From JAWLEV01 sp041685915 (GTDB taxonomy: Bacteria > Chloroflexota > Anaerolineae > UBA1429): 8,391 nt of DNA. The position numbers were made by a program, and so were the translations under genes. The stretch covers positions 1 through 8,391 of the forward strand of contig JAWLEV010000103.1 in the NCBI GenBank assembly GCA_041685915.1, read 5' to 3'. Under the pieces are notes generated by a model. That model was not told the origin of the DNA, did not search any database, and saw nothing but the letters and a program-made list of their open reading frames with translations. Below are positions 1-6,410 of the stretch, in pieces (the first letter of the stretch is position 1; each line of letters begins with the position of its first letter).

Positions 1-1647
1 GTAAAAATCGGGATCAAGTTCTTCTTGGGCAAAGGCCTCACGCCAGCGCTCTGGTCGAAAGTGCTCGTCCCAGGCGTCAAAATGAGCGCCGGATTTCCAA
101 GCGCGGTGTATCACTGCTCCCAATCGTTCATCTCCGCGGCTCAGGATCGCCTCAAGCCACGTCGTGTCCCAATCGGACCAACTGAGATGGATGCCACGAA
201 ATCCGAGATTATCCATCAATATCTGCAACCGGCGTTCTATGACCTGGTGTGATGCGAGGGATAGCCACTGAAAAGGCGTATGAGGTTTAGGGACAAAGGT
301 GGCGATACTCAAGTTAATGTGCACCCTTCGATTACGGATCCTCTTTCCCTGTGAGCGTATGCGTTGCACGATGTCGATTATGCCCTGCACGTCTTTATCA
401 GTTTCTGTGGGGAGTCCGATCATGAAATAGAGTTTAATGCGATTCCAACCATTCTCAAAGGCTGCCTTTGTGGTTTGGAATATATCCTCCTCGGTCACTC
501 CCTTGTTTATCACATCCCGCAGGCGTTGGCTTCCCGCTTCGGGAGCAAAGGTAAGGCCCGTTCTACGGGTCTCCTGTACCATCTTGGCCAATTCCACAGA
601 AAAAGCGTCCATGCGTAAGGAGGGTAAGGATATGGTCAACCGTTTATCGTCGTGACGCCGTTTGGCCTCGGAGATGATCTGTGCGATGTCTGGATGATCG
701 CTGCTGCTCAAGGAGGCCAATCCTATCTCGTTGTATCCTGTGGCGGCGACCATTCTGTCGATGGCCTTCAGTATCTCGTCCCCGGTGCGCTGCCGAACCG
801 GTCGGTAGATCATTCCCGCCTGGCAGAAGCGACAGCCACGGCCACATCCTCGTTGGATCTCGATGGCGCCACGGTCGTGAATCACACGCATGTTGGGGAC
901 TATTGGTTTTTTGGGAACGGGCCCGAGTTCTGATGCAATACGTTTACGCACGCGCGCTGGGATGTCTTCCTCTTTAGGTTTTACGGACTTGTATGTTCCA
1001 TCCTGATTGTATCTGGTCTTGTAAAGTGACGGCACATAGATGCCCGGTATTGCCGTGAGATGTTGCAGCAGTGTTCTTTTGTCAGCACATATAGTTCTCC
1101 TATCGCGTATCGCTTTCAAGAGTTCCACGAGGACCTCTTCACCCTCACCGATTACAAAGAGGTCGAAGAAGGGGGTCAGGGGTGCGGGATTATAGGTTCC
1201 ACTACCCCCTGCGATGACGAGGGGATCTTGATCGGTGCGTTCCGCCGCAAAGAGGGGGACGTGCCCGAGGTCGAGCATATTGAGGATGTTAGTGTACGTC
1301 AGTTCGTACTGTAGGCTGAATCCGATGACGTCGAATTCGTTCAATGGATGTCGCGTTTCCAAAGAGAAAAGGGGGACATCGGTCTCGCGCAGAACCTGTT
1401 CCATGTCTACCCAAGGGGCAAAGACTCGCTCGGCAAGGAATTCATCACAAGCGTTTACTCGATCATAGAGAATGCCCAGTCCCAGGTTCGACATGCCAAT
1501 CTCATAGGTGTCCGGGTAGGCCAAGGCCAATTTCAATCGATCGTTGTTCCATTCTTTTGTGATACTATTCCATTCGCCGCCCGTATAGCGGCTTGGTTTC
1601 TGTACGTTCATGAGCAGCCGTTGCAGGTGCTCTTTTGATATTCGCAA
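1..1647 (-). CDS. B12-binding-domain radical SAM protein (TIGR03960-like), 3' end cut by window edge
   Basis: An uninterrupted reverse-strand frame of 549 codons starts at TTG (1645-1647) and is still open at base 1. The start is chosen because AGGAG (bases 1654-1658) lies 6 nt upstream; an in-frame TTG at 1653 would touch that site. Residues about 30-180 form a cobalamin-binding-like domain, with YPDTYEIGMSNLG at 44-56 and NPAPLTPFFDLFVIGEGEE at 153-171. The radical SAM core follows, with the 4Fe-4S cysteines in CGRGCRFC (Cys268, Cys272, Cys275). Later motifs include LPSLRMD (about 341-347), FAPEAGSQRLR (about 367-377) and YFMIGLPTETD (about 407-417). The visible end, GDERLG followed by FDAWDEHF, is the usual tail of the TIGR03960 domain. 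Members often continue into, or lie beside, a DUF2344 (TIGR03936) partner, which would be beyond the left edge. The reaction is unknown; a tRNA/rRNA or cofactor modification role is only speculative. Family assignment is confident, function is not. Confidence 0.93.
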   Translation of the reverse strand, partial: MRISKEHLQRLLMNVQKPSRYTGGEWNSITKEWNNDRLKLALAYPDTYEIGMSNLGLGILYDRVNACDEFLAERVFAPWVDMEQVLRETDVPLFSLETRHPLNEFDVIGFSLQYELTYTNILNMLDLGHVPLFAAERTDQDPLVIAGGSGTYNPAPLTPFFDLFVIGEGEEVLVELLKAIRDRRTICADKRTLLQHLTAIPGIYVPSLYKTRYNQDGTYKSVKPKEEDIPARVRKRIASELGPVPKKPIVPNMRVIHDRGAIEIQRGCGRGCRFCQAGMIYRPVRQRTGDEILKAIDRMVAATGYNEIGLASLSSSDHPDIAQIISEAKRRHDDKRLTISLPSLRMDAFSVELAKMVQETRRTGLTFAPEAGSQRLRDVINKGVTEEDIFQTTKAAFENGWNRIKLYFMIGLPTETDKDVQGIIDIVQRIRSQGKRIRNRRVHINLSIATFVPKPHTPFQWLSLASHQVIERRLQILMDNLGFRGIHLSWSDWDTTWLEAILSRGDERLGAVIHRAWKSGAHFDAWDEHFRPERWREAFAQEELDPDFY

Positions 1648-1653
1648 GATCAA

Positions 1654-1658
1654 CTCCT
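1654..1658 (-). promoter_or_regulatory. Ribosome binding site fixing the TTG start of the radical SAM gene
   Basis: Read on the reverse strand this is AGGAG, 6 nt before TTG at 1647. There is no in-frame ATG near the site before the conserved N-terminus (RISKEHLQRLL), so the SD is the main support for a TTG start. Confidence 0.75.
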
Positions 1659-1684
1659 ACTTTACTTATCAGGATTATCAACAT

Positions 1685-1711
1685 ATTATAGATTATCTGC
1701 GGATAGGGCAA
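1685..1711 (-). promoter_or_regulatory. Candidate promoter of the radical SAM gene
   Basis: On the reverse strand a perfect -10 hexamer TATAAT occupies 1690-1685. The best -35 candidate is TTGCCC (1711-1706), but with a 15-nt spacer, shorter than the usual 17. The -10 lies about 38 nt upstream of the TTG start. The -10 is convincing; the -35 is weak. Confidence 0.45.
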
Positions 1712-1728
1712 AAAAGTACTTCGATTAT

Positions 1729-1757
1729 TTGGTATCTCTTTATACTCTCACTATAAT
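1729..1757 (+). promoter_or_regulatory. Sigma70-type promoter for efp
   Basis: TTGGTA (1729-1734, 4 of 6 matches to TTGACA), a 17-nt spacer, and a perfect TATAAT (1752-1757). Predicted transcription start is near 1764, giving a leader of about 38 nt. It is back-to-back with the reverse-strand promoter candidate; the two -35 regions are about 17 nt apart, so binding at one could affect the other. Confidence 0.65.
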
Positions 1758-1787
1758 GATTTGGAATATTCAACTTTTCGTGTTGTT

Positions 1788-1794
1788 GAGGTGG
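1788..1794 (+). promoter_or_regulatory. Ribosome binding site setting the efp start at 1802
   Basis: GAGGTGG lies 7 nt before ATG 1802. An in-frame TTG at 1796 would leave only 1 nt of spacing and is rejected as the start. Confidence 0.7.
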
Positions 1795-1801
1795 TTTGTA
1801 T

Positions 1802-2359
1802 ATGGTATCTGTTACGGAACTTCGCAAAGGTGTCACGTTCGAGCACAAGGGGGAGTTGTGGCGCGTCTTGGAATATGATCATCACAAGCCGGGTCGTGGC
1901 GGAGCGATCATTCGCACCAAACTTCGCAATCTGCGGACAGGGACGATCCTAAACGAGACATTTTTGTCCGGGGAGAGTGTAGAGCGGGTCTATCTGGAAC
2001 ACAGGACGGTGCGTTTCCTGTATGAGGATGGAGACTTTTGCCATTTTATGGATGAGGAAACGTATGAGCAGCCTGCGTTGCCCAAAGAGGCCTTGGAGGA
2101 TGTGGCCCCCTATCTCAAGGAGGGTATCACGCTGGAGTTGGAGATGTATGAGGGGGAGCCCATTGGGGTAGAACTTCCCCTCAAGGTGGATCTGGAAGTG
2201 ATAAAAGCACCGCCGAACTTTGCAGGCGATACTGCCGGGAGTGCAACAAAGGTGGTCACGCTGGAGACGGGATTGAAAGTGGAGGTTCCCCTGTTCGTCG
2301 AGGAGGGGGATGTCGTGCGCGTTGATACGCGGACGGGAGAGTATCTGACAAGGGTTTAG
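1802..2359 (+). CDS. efp: Translation elongation factor P, Arg-tip variant
   Basis: This 185-residue protein has the exact family length and the three EF-P domains: KOW-like domain I (about 1-64), OB domain II (about 65-126) and C-terminal OB domain III (about 127-185). EF-P binds between the ribosomal P and E sites and relieves stalling at consecutive prolines. The C-terminal signature spans about 150-169 (ETGLKVEVPLFVEEG), and the end DTRTGEYLTRV is typical. The domain I loop reads HHKPGRGGA, so the tip residue that is a modified Lys in E. coli (Lys34) is Arg32 here. EarP-rhamnosylated EF-Ps also carry Arg32, but in a different loop (SGRNAA-like, known from Pseudomonas). This protein otherwise resembles the general KPG-type branch, so its Arg may be unmodified. 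It has its own promoter, is divergent from the radical SAM gene, and is followed by the rmlD promoter region. Confidence 0.97.
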   Translation: MVSVTELRKGVTFEHKGELWRVLEYDHHKPGRGGAIIRTKLRNLRTGTILNETFLSGESVERVYLEHRTVRFLYEDGDFCHFMDEETYEQPALPKEALEDVAPYLKEGITLELEMYEGEPIGVELPLKVDLEVIKAPPNFAGDTAGSATKVVTLETGLKVEVPLFVEEGDVVRVDTRTGEYLTRV

Positions 2360-2446
2360 TCTTGGTCCACATCAGCGGATGGTCGGTCTTTTGATATTCT
2401 TGTGTCCTCTATAGGTACGTTAGTCCTCTCCAGTTACACGGTTGCT

Positions 2447-2475
2447 TTGTCGGGCTTTTTTTCGGATGGTATAAT
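2447..2475 (+). promoter_or_regulatory. Sigma70-type promoter for the rmlD-glycosyltransferase operon
   Basis: TTGTCG (2447-2452, 4 of 6 matches), a 17-nt spacer, and a perfect TATAAT (2470-2475) lie in the 159-bp gap between efp and rmlD. Predicted start is near 2482, leaving a leader of about 37 nt. No convincing intrinsic terminator for efp was seen in the same gap (2360-2518), so read-through from efp remains possible. Confidence 0.65.
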
Positions 2476-2518
2476 GGCGTTGAGGTGTGCAGATTACTTT
2501 ACTATCAGGAGATTCGCA

Positions 2519-3355
2519 ATGCACGTTGCCATTACAGGCAGCAGGGGACAACTCGGCTCGGCGTTGCAACAAATACTGGCTGGGCACGAGGTACTGGGTC
2601 TTGTGCGGCCAGCACACGATATTACCGATATGGACGCTATTGGTACGGCGATTCGAGGTTTCGTCCCCGACGTCGTCATCCATGCAGCGGCCATGACCGA
2701 CGTGGATGGGTGCGAACGGGATCCGGAGGCAGCCCGACGGGTCAACGTGCTGGGAACGCGTAATGTGGCCTTGGCAGCCCAGCGAACGGACGCAAAGTTT
2801 GTTTACATAAGTACAGATTATGTGTTTGATGGTCGTAAGAATGCGCCGTACTGGGAATATGATGAGGTCAATCCATTGAGCGTCTACGGACGTACCAAAT
2901 GGCTGGGAGAGGAGATGGTTCGCCATCTCCTGTCGCGCTACTATGTCGTGCGCACAGCGTGGTTGTATGGAGAGGGGGCGGACAACTTTGTAGGGACGGT
3001 GTTGCGTCTGGCCAGAGAACATGCATCTCTTCGTATGGTTACCGATGAGGTGGGCTCTCCTACTTTTGTCCTTGATCTGGCCCGGGCGATTTTGGAACTT
3101 GTAGAGACACCCGCTTATGGTACCTATCATCTGGCCAATGGGGGAACGTGTTCACGCTACCAATGGGCGCGAGAAATCCTCGATATCGCCGGCCAGGATC
3201 ACGTGCGTCTCATTCCGAGCCAAAATTATGATAGATTGGCCCAAGTACCCAAAAAGGTGGCTTTGCGCAACGTCTGTGCCGCAGAATTGGGTATCACCAT
3301 GAGGCCGTGGCGCGAGGCGTTACAGGCTCGTTTTGACGCGCAAAGGAACGGGTAA
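2519..3355 (+). CDS. rfbD: dTDP-4-dehydrorhamnose reductase
   Basis: This 278-residue extended short-chain dehydrogenase (RmlD/RfbD) reduces dTDP-4-dehydro-L-rhamnose to dTDP-L-rhamnose with NAD(P)H in the cytoplasm. Visible features are the Rossmann motif GSRGQLG (7-13), HAAAMTDVDGCE (55-66), STDYVFDG (98-105), the catalytic YxxxK in YGRTK (Tyr123, Lys127), RTAWLYG (145-151) and the substrate-side DEVGSPT (176-182). Length matches the family. ATG 2519 is chosen because AGGAG (2507-2511) lies 7 nt upstream and the protein begins directly with the dinucleotide-binding strand. A longer frame from 2402 would add 39 residues and start upstream of the predicted promoter. rmlA, rmlB and rmlC are not in the window. 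The first glycosyltransferase follows after 16 bp. A 9-bp hairpin with a TTCG loop lies inside the gene (2910-2931). Confidence 0.95.
   Translation: MHVAITGSRGQLGSALQQILAGHEVLGLVRPAHDITDMDAIGTAIRGFVPDVVIHAAAMTDVDGCERDPEAARRVNVLGTRNVALAAQRTDAKFVYISTDYVFDGRKNAPYWEYDEVNPLSVYGRTKWLGEEMVRHLLSRYYVVRTAWLYGEGADNFVGTVLRLAREHASLRMVTDEVGSPTFVLDLARAILELVETPAYGTYHLANGGTCSRYQWAREILDIAGQDHVRLIPSQNYDRLAQVPKKVALRNVCAAELGITMRPWREALQARFDAQRNG
2910..2931 (+). repeat. Perfect 9-bp inverted repeat with TTCG loop inside rmlD
   Basis: AGGAGATGG (2910-2918) pairs perfectly with CCATCTCCT (2923-2931) around the tetraloop TTCG. It overlaps codons just after the YxxxK motif, where the protein sequence (EEMVRHLLS) is ordinary. 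In mRNA it would be a stable stem-loop. About one such stem could be expected by chance in 8 kb, so biological meaning is doubtful. Confidence 0.6.
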
Positions 3356-3371
3356 AAAGGCTGTCTTGCCT

Positions 3372-4313
3372 ATGGCTGCGCACGTTTCGGTGATCATTCC
3401 CAACTGGAATGGGTGGGAGCTCTTGCGTCCCTGCCTCGATTCTCTACAAGAGCAGGTCTATCGCGACTTTGAGGTAATCGTGGTGGACAATGGCTCCACG
3501 GATGGTTCGGTCTCCAAGCTCCGGAAAGAGTATCCCTGGGTGCGTACGCTTGCCTTGAAGGAGAATAGAGGATACAGTGGAGGATGCAATGCCGGCATTC
3601 GCGGGTCGGAGGGCGAACTGCTGATCATGCTGAACAACGATACCGAGGTAGATACGCATTGGTTGGTCGCCCTTGTGGACGCCGCCGACCGTCATCCAGA
3701 GGCCGGCTCCTTTGCCTCACGGATCATGATCCATGAGAAGCCCCATCTTGTCCATTCTGCGGGAGATCTCTATCGGCGCGACGGCACCTCGGATTCGCGT
3801 GGCGTGTGGACAGAGTATGCGCCTCCCTATAATGAGGAGGCATACGTCTTTGGTGGGTGTGGCGCGGCTGTGACCTACCGCAGGAAGATGCTGGAGGATA
3901 TTGGCCTTTTTGAGGAGGCCTTTTTCATGTACTGTGAGGATGTGGATCTGAGTTGGAGGGCACAGCTTGCGGGCTGGAAGTGTGTTTATGTGCCTGAAGC
4001 AGTGCTTTACCACCACCATGGTGCCAGCAGCGGGGGCAAGTTGGCCAGCTATCATGTGGGGCGTAACAGCCTGTGGGTCATCGCGCGTAATTATCCCTGG
4101 CCTCTCCTCAAGAAATATTGGAGGCGAATCGTCTCTGCTCAGTGGATCATCGCGCGCGATGCTCTTGCCTCCTGGCGGGGTGTGGAGGCAAGAGCCCGGC
4201 TTTGGGGGCAGTTGGTAGGGCTCGTCAGTTTGGCGCGCTGGCTTGGTGCCAGGCGCGCCATTCAGCGCAAGCGGCGCGCGACCTGTTCGTATATTGAATC
4301 GATTCTGGAGTGA
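3372..4313 (+). CDS. Family 2 glycosyltransferase, WbbL/rhamnosyltransferase-like
   Basis: This 313-residue GT-A protein is expected to transfer a nucleotide-activated sugar onto a glycan or lipid-linked acceptor at the cytoplasmic face of the membrane. Motifs in order: VSVIIPNWNGWELL (5-18), VDNGSTDGS (38-46), GYSGGCNAG (68-76), the DxD-equivalent NNDTEVD (88-94), GGCGAA (161-166) and the catalytic-base region MYCEDVDLSWR (186-196, ED at 189-190). A basic C-terminal part (about 240-305, YPWPLLKKYWRR) may associate with the membrane; no clear transmembrane helix is present. The architecture resembles WbbL-type rhamnosyltransferases, and the rmlD gene 16 bp upstream supports dTDP-rhamnose as donor, but this is inferred. 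ATG 3372 gives the usual short N-terminus; in-frame TTG codons at 3333 and 3366 are alternatives, because the nearest SD-like AAGG (3357-3360) is 11 nt from the ATG and 5 nt from TTG 3366. The 3' end holds two strong inverted repeats. Confidence 0.9.
   Translation: MAAHVSVIIPNWNGWELLRPCLDSLQEQVYRDFEVIVVDNGSTDGSVSKLRKEYPWVRTLALKENRGYSGGCNAGIRGSEGELLIMLNNDTEVDTHWLVALVDAADRHPEAGSFASRIMIHEKPHLVHSAGDLYRRDGTSDSRGVWTEYAPPYNEEAYVFGGCGAAVTYRRKMLEDIGLFEEAFFMYCEDVDLSWRAQLAGWKCVYVPEAVLYHHHGASSGGKLASYHVGRNSLWVIARNYPWPLLKKYWRRIVSAQWIIARDALASWRGVEARARLWGQLVGLVSLARWLGARRAIQRKRRATCSYIESILE
4161..4195 (+). repeat. Perfect 12-bp inverted repeat inside the first glycosyltransferase gene
   Basis: GCTCTTGCCTCC (4161-4172) is the exact reverse complement of GGAGGCAAGAGC (4184-4195), separated by 11 nt. 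It encodes residues around ALASWRGVEARA. No T-tract follows, so it is not a standard intrinsic terminator. Another strong stem lies 36 nt downstream. Confidence 0.85.
4231..4260 (+). repeat. Near-perfect 12-bp inverted repeat near the end of the first glycosyltransferase gene
   Basis: TGGCGCGCTGGC (4231-4242) pairs with GCCA (4248-4251) plus GCGCGCCA (4253-4260). There is a single bulged G at 4252 and a 5-nt loop TTGGT. It is very GC-rich and should form a stable RNA stem about 55 nt before the start of the next gene. No U-tract follows. Confidence 0.8.
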
Positions 4314-4316
4314 CCT

Positions 4317-5087
4317 ATGGTCCCGAATGCACCGTATCTGTCGGCTGTCGTGCCCTGTTATAATGAAAGCGAGAATTTACGGCGTGGAGTTCTCGAGGAG
4401 ATGGCCGAATATCTGGACGCGCGAGATTTTAGCTATGAGGTGATCATCTCTGACGATGGGAGCAGCGATGAGAGTCGGGAGATTGTGCGTCGGCGTCTGG
4501 AGGATAAACCGCATTTCAGGTTGTTAGAGAACGAGCATGGGGGAAAGCCTCACGCCGTCTGGCAAGGTATCAGAGCCGCTGAGGGGGAGATCGTCCTGAT
4601 CACGGATATGGATCAGTCGACCCCTATTGGTCAATTGGAGAAACTCCTTCCTTATTTCGAGCAGGGATATGATGTGGTCATCGGCTCCCGCGGTGCGGGA
4701 CGAGAGAATTTTCCTCTCTACAGGAGGATGGGCTCCAGCGTTTTTCGTTTCTTTCGTCGTCTATTGCTTCTTCCGGATATCGAGGATACCCAGTGTGGCT
4801 TTAAGGCCTTGCGCACGGCGGTGGCTCGTGAGATATTTCCCCAATTGGAGGTCATTCGAGGACCCGTCTCGGTCAAAGGGTGGAAGGTCACGGCTTTTGA
4901 CGTGGAATTACTCTTTCTGGCCAAGCGCACGGGCTATGATATTGCCGAGGTAGCGGTGGAATGGGCAGATCGCGATGTGAGTAGAAGGAAGGGGAGAAGC
5001 TATTTGGCCGAGTCCAAAGAGATGGCCATGCAAATTATGCGGGTCAGGTTCAATGCCTGGCGCGGGTTTTATACGGATAATGACTGA
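4317..5087 (+). CDS. Family 2 glycosyltransferase, polyprenyl/dolichyl-phosphate sugar synthase-like
   Basis: This 256-residue GT-A enzyme resembles dolichyl-phosphate glucosyl/mannosyltransferases (ALG5/DPM type), which move a sugar from a nucleotide donor to a polyprenyl phosphate. Motifs: LSAVVPCYNESENL (8-21), VIISDDGSSDES (42-53), NEHGGKPHAVWQG (72-84), the metal-binding DMD (97-99), VIGSRGAGREN (121-131), DTQCGFKALR (157-166) and the acceptor-side FDVELLFLAKR (194-204), followed by a basic segment SRRKGRSY (222-229). The length equals a bare catalytic domain; the two C-terminal membrane helices of GtrB-type enzymes are absent, so membrane contact would be peripheral. It starts 3 bp after the preceding stop, with SD TGGAG (4306-4310) inside the last codons of that gene, indicating tight translational coupling. 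Donor and acceptor cannot be told from sequence. Confidence 0.9.
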   Translation: MVPNAPYLSAVVPCYNESENLRRGVLEEMAEYLDARDFSYEVIISDDGSSDESREIVRRRLEDKPHFRLLENEHGGKPHAVWQGIRAAEGEIVLITDMDQSTPIGQLEKLLPYFEQGYDVVIGSRGAGRENFPLYRRMGSSVFRFFRRLLLLPDIEDTQCGFKALRTAVAREIFPQLEVIRGPVSVKGWKVTAFDVELLFLAKRTGYDIAEVAVEWADRDVSRRKGRSYLAESKEMAMQIMRVRFNAWRGFYTDND

Positions 5088-5122
5088 TGCTGGGGAATCA
5101 TCACCTGGAAGAAATTCGTGAT

Positions 5123-5129
5123 AAGGAGG
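5123..5129 (+). promoter_or_regulatory. Strong ribosome binding site choosing ATG 5137 over ATG 5131
   Basis: AAGGAGG lies 1 nt from ATG 5131 but 7 nt from the in-frame ATG 5137. The downstream ATG is therefore the likely start of the DUF362 gene. No promoter-like hexamer pair was seen in the 49-bp gap 5088-5136. Confidence 0.75.
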
Positions 5130-5136
5130 CATGATC

Positions 5137-6369
5137 ATGTCAGACAGCGGACGGTACTCTGTTCGGGCTGTGCACTGTGAACATACCGCTACAGATGATG
5201 AGATCTATGAGGCGTTGAAGCGTGCCACCGATCCTTTGGAGGAGGCTTGGCAGAAACTTGAGGAGGCGCAGAGGATCACCGTCAAGTTAAATCAGGCCTG
5301 GCCACCAGAGGAACTGGTATATCAGAAGGGACGGCTTCAGGAGTTGGTGGACTATGGAGTGGCACGGGCCCTATTTCGGCTGCTGCGCGAGAGGACGGAT
5401 TCGGAGCTTTTTTGTACAGAGATAAGCACCAGCGCACACGGCAACCCTGGCCTCTCGGTTGAGGAGACGATCACATTGATGCCCATTCTTCGCGAGTTCG
5501 ATGTTACCTTTGTGGACGGGGATAGGCCACCCCATAGAGTGTGTCAGGTGCCCGGGGGCGGCTCGATGTTCAGTCAATACCTGTTGCCCACCTCGGTGGT
5601 GGATACGGACGCCTTTATCTCTGTGCAAAAGATGAAGAATCACAAGTTTATGGGGGTCACGCTGTGTCTCAAGAACCTGTTTGGCCTACCCCCCATGGAA
5701 CCCCACGGGCGCTCCCGCCGTTATTTCCATCACCTGGTGCGGTTGCCCTATGTCCTCGTCGATCTGGGACAGATCATCCAGCCCACGCTGAATATCGTGG
5801 ATGCACTGGTGGGCCAGTCTGGGAGAGAGTGGGGTGGAGAAGGGCGCGTCTGTGATACCCTTGTGGCGGGGGATCAAGTTATCGCCACCGATGCGTGTGC
5901 CACCCATCTGATGGGCCATGATCCGCTGGGCGACTGGCCGGAGCAACCCTTTTTGCGGGACCGCAACAGCCTTCTGATAGCCCATGAGAATGGGTTTGGT
6001 ACCGCCGATCTGGAAAAAATCGATTTCGAATCGGAGGTGGAGGCGCCCGTGGCCTCCTTCCGTACCGACGAGACGGATTCTTTCGAAACGGTGCGAGCCT
6101 GGCGTCGCTCAACCTGCGAACAGGCGCTGTACTATCGCGATCATCGAGAGGAGTTTGTGGATCGCTATGCGGGCGAGTATATTCTGCTTCAGGATAACGA
6201 GGTGAGATGGCACGGCGAGACCAGCCAGTTGGGGCGCAGCCGGCGCGAACTGGCCGGGCCAGACAAGTTGAGTGCCATGTGGTTCAAGTTCGTCGATCCG
6301 GAACAGGCTGAGGGGGAGCACTATGAGGTATATGAGGAGGTTCTTGCCCAGATCGAGGAGCTGAGTTAG
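5137..6369 (+). CDS. DUF362 protein with DUF5678-like C-terminal tail
   Basis: This soluble 410-residue protein matches DUF362 over about 45-290: ITVKLNQAW (47-55), the signature KMKNHKFMGVTLCLKNLFG (165-183), NIVDALVGQ (219-227) and VAGDQVIATDACATHLMG (243-260). DUF362 proteins are widespread and biochemically poorly defined. Many carry a 2[4Fe-4S] ferredoxin insert or tail; here no CxxCxxC cluster is present and the cysteines (93, 136, 177, 239, 254, 327) are scattered. Residues about 330-392 look like an extra small domain: REEFVDRYAGEYILL (337-351), a turn, then EVRWHG (355-360), the pattern of DUF5678. That assignment is by eye. There is no signal peptide or membrane segment. It lies 49 bp after the glycosyltransferase and 41 bp before the sulfatase, so co-transcription is likely. 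Substrate unknown; an oxidoreductase-like or cofactor role would be a guess. Confidence 0.88.
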   Translation: MSDSGRYSVRAVHCEHTATDDEIYEALKRATDPLEEAWQKLEEAQRITVKLNQAWPPEELVYQKGRLQELVDYGVARALFRLLRERTDSELFCTEISTSAHGNPGLSVEETITLMPILREFDVTFVDGDRPPHRVCQVPGGGSMFSQYLLPTSVVDTDAFISVQKMKNHKFMGVTLCLKNLFGLPPMEPHGRSRRYFHHLVRLPYVLVDLGQIIQPTLNIVDALVGQSGREWGGEGRVCDTLVAGDQVIATDACATHLMGHDPLGDWPEQPFLRDRNSLLIAHENGFGTADLEKIDFESEVEAPVASFRTDETDSFETVRAWRRSTCEQALYYRDHREEFVDRYAGEYILLQDNEVRWHGETSQLGRSRRELAGPDKLSAMWFKFVDPEQAEGEHYEVYEEVLAQIEELS

Positions 6370-6410
6370 AGGTTTTTTGAAGTATCAAAAAGGGAGGGGA
6401 GGAGAAGACG

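Noticed and set aside
25..1638. Many short forward-strand open frames across the left region
   Set aside because: All lie opposite the continuous 549-codon radical SAM frame, which has conserved motifs from end to end.
2360..2446. Possible intrinsic terminator after efp
   Set aside because: Only a 4-bp CATC/GATG stem was found, with a broken T-rich stretch after it; too weak to call.
2402..2518. N-terminal extension of rmlD in the same frame
   Set aside because: It lies before and across the predicted promoter, uses a non-ATG start without an SD, and precedes the natural RmlD N-terminus; ATG 2519 has an AGGAG at 7 nt.
2420..3130. A 236-codon reverse-strand open frame opposite rmlD
   Set aside because: It overlaps a gene with full RmlD motifs, its translation shows no recognisable domain, and its position mirrors the codon pattern of the sense gene.
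3721..3732. 12-base perfect palindrome GGATCATGATCC
   Set aside because: No spacer, single copy, fully inside conserved coding sequence; probably chance.
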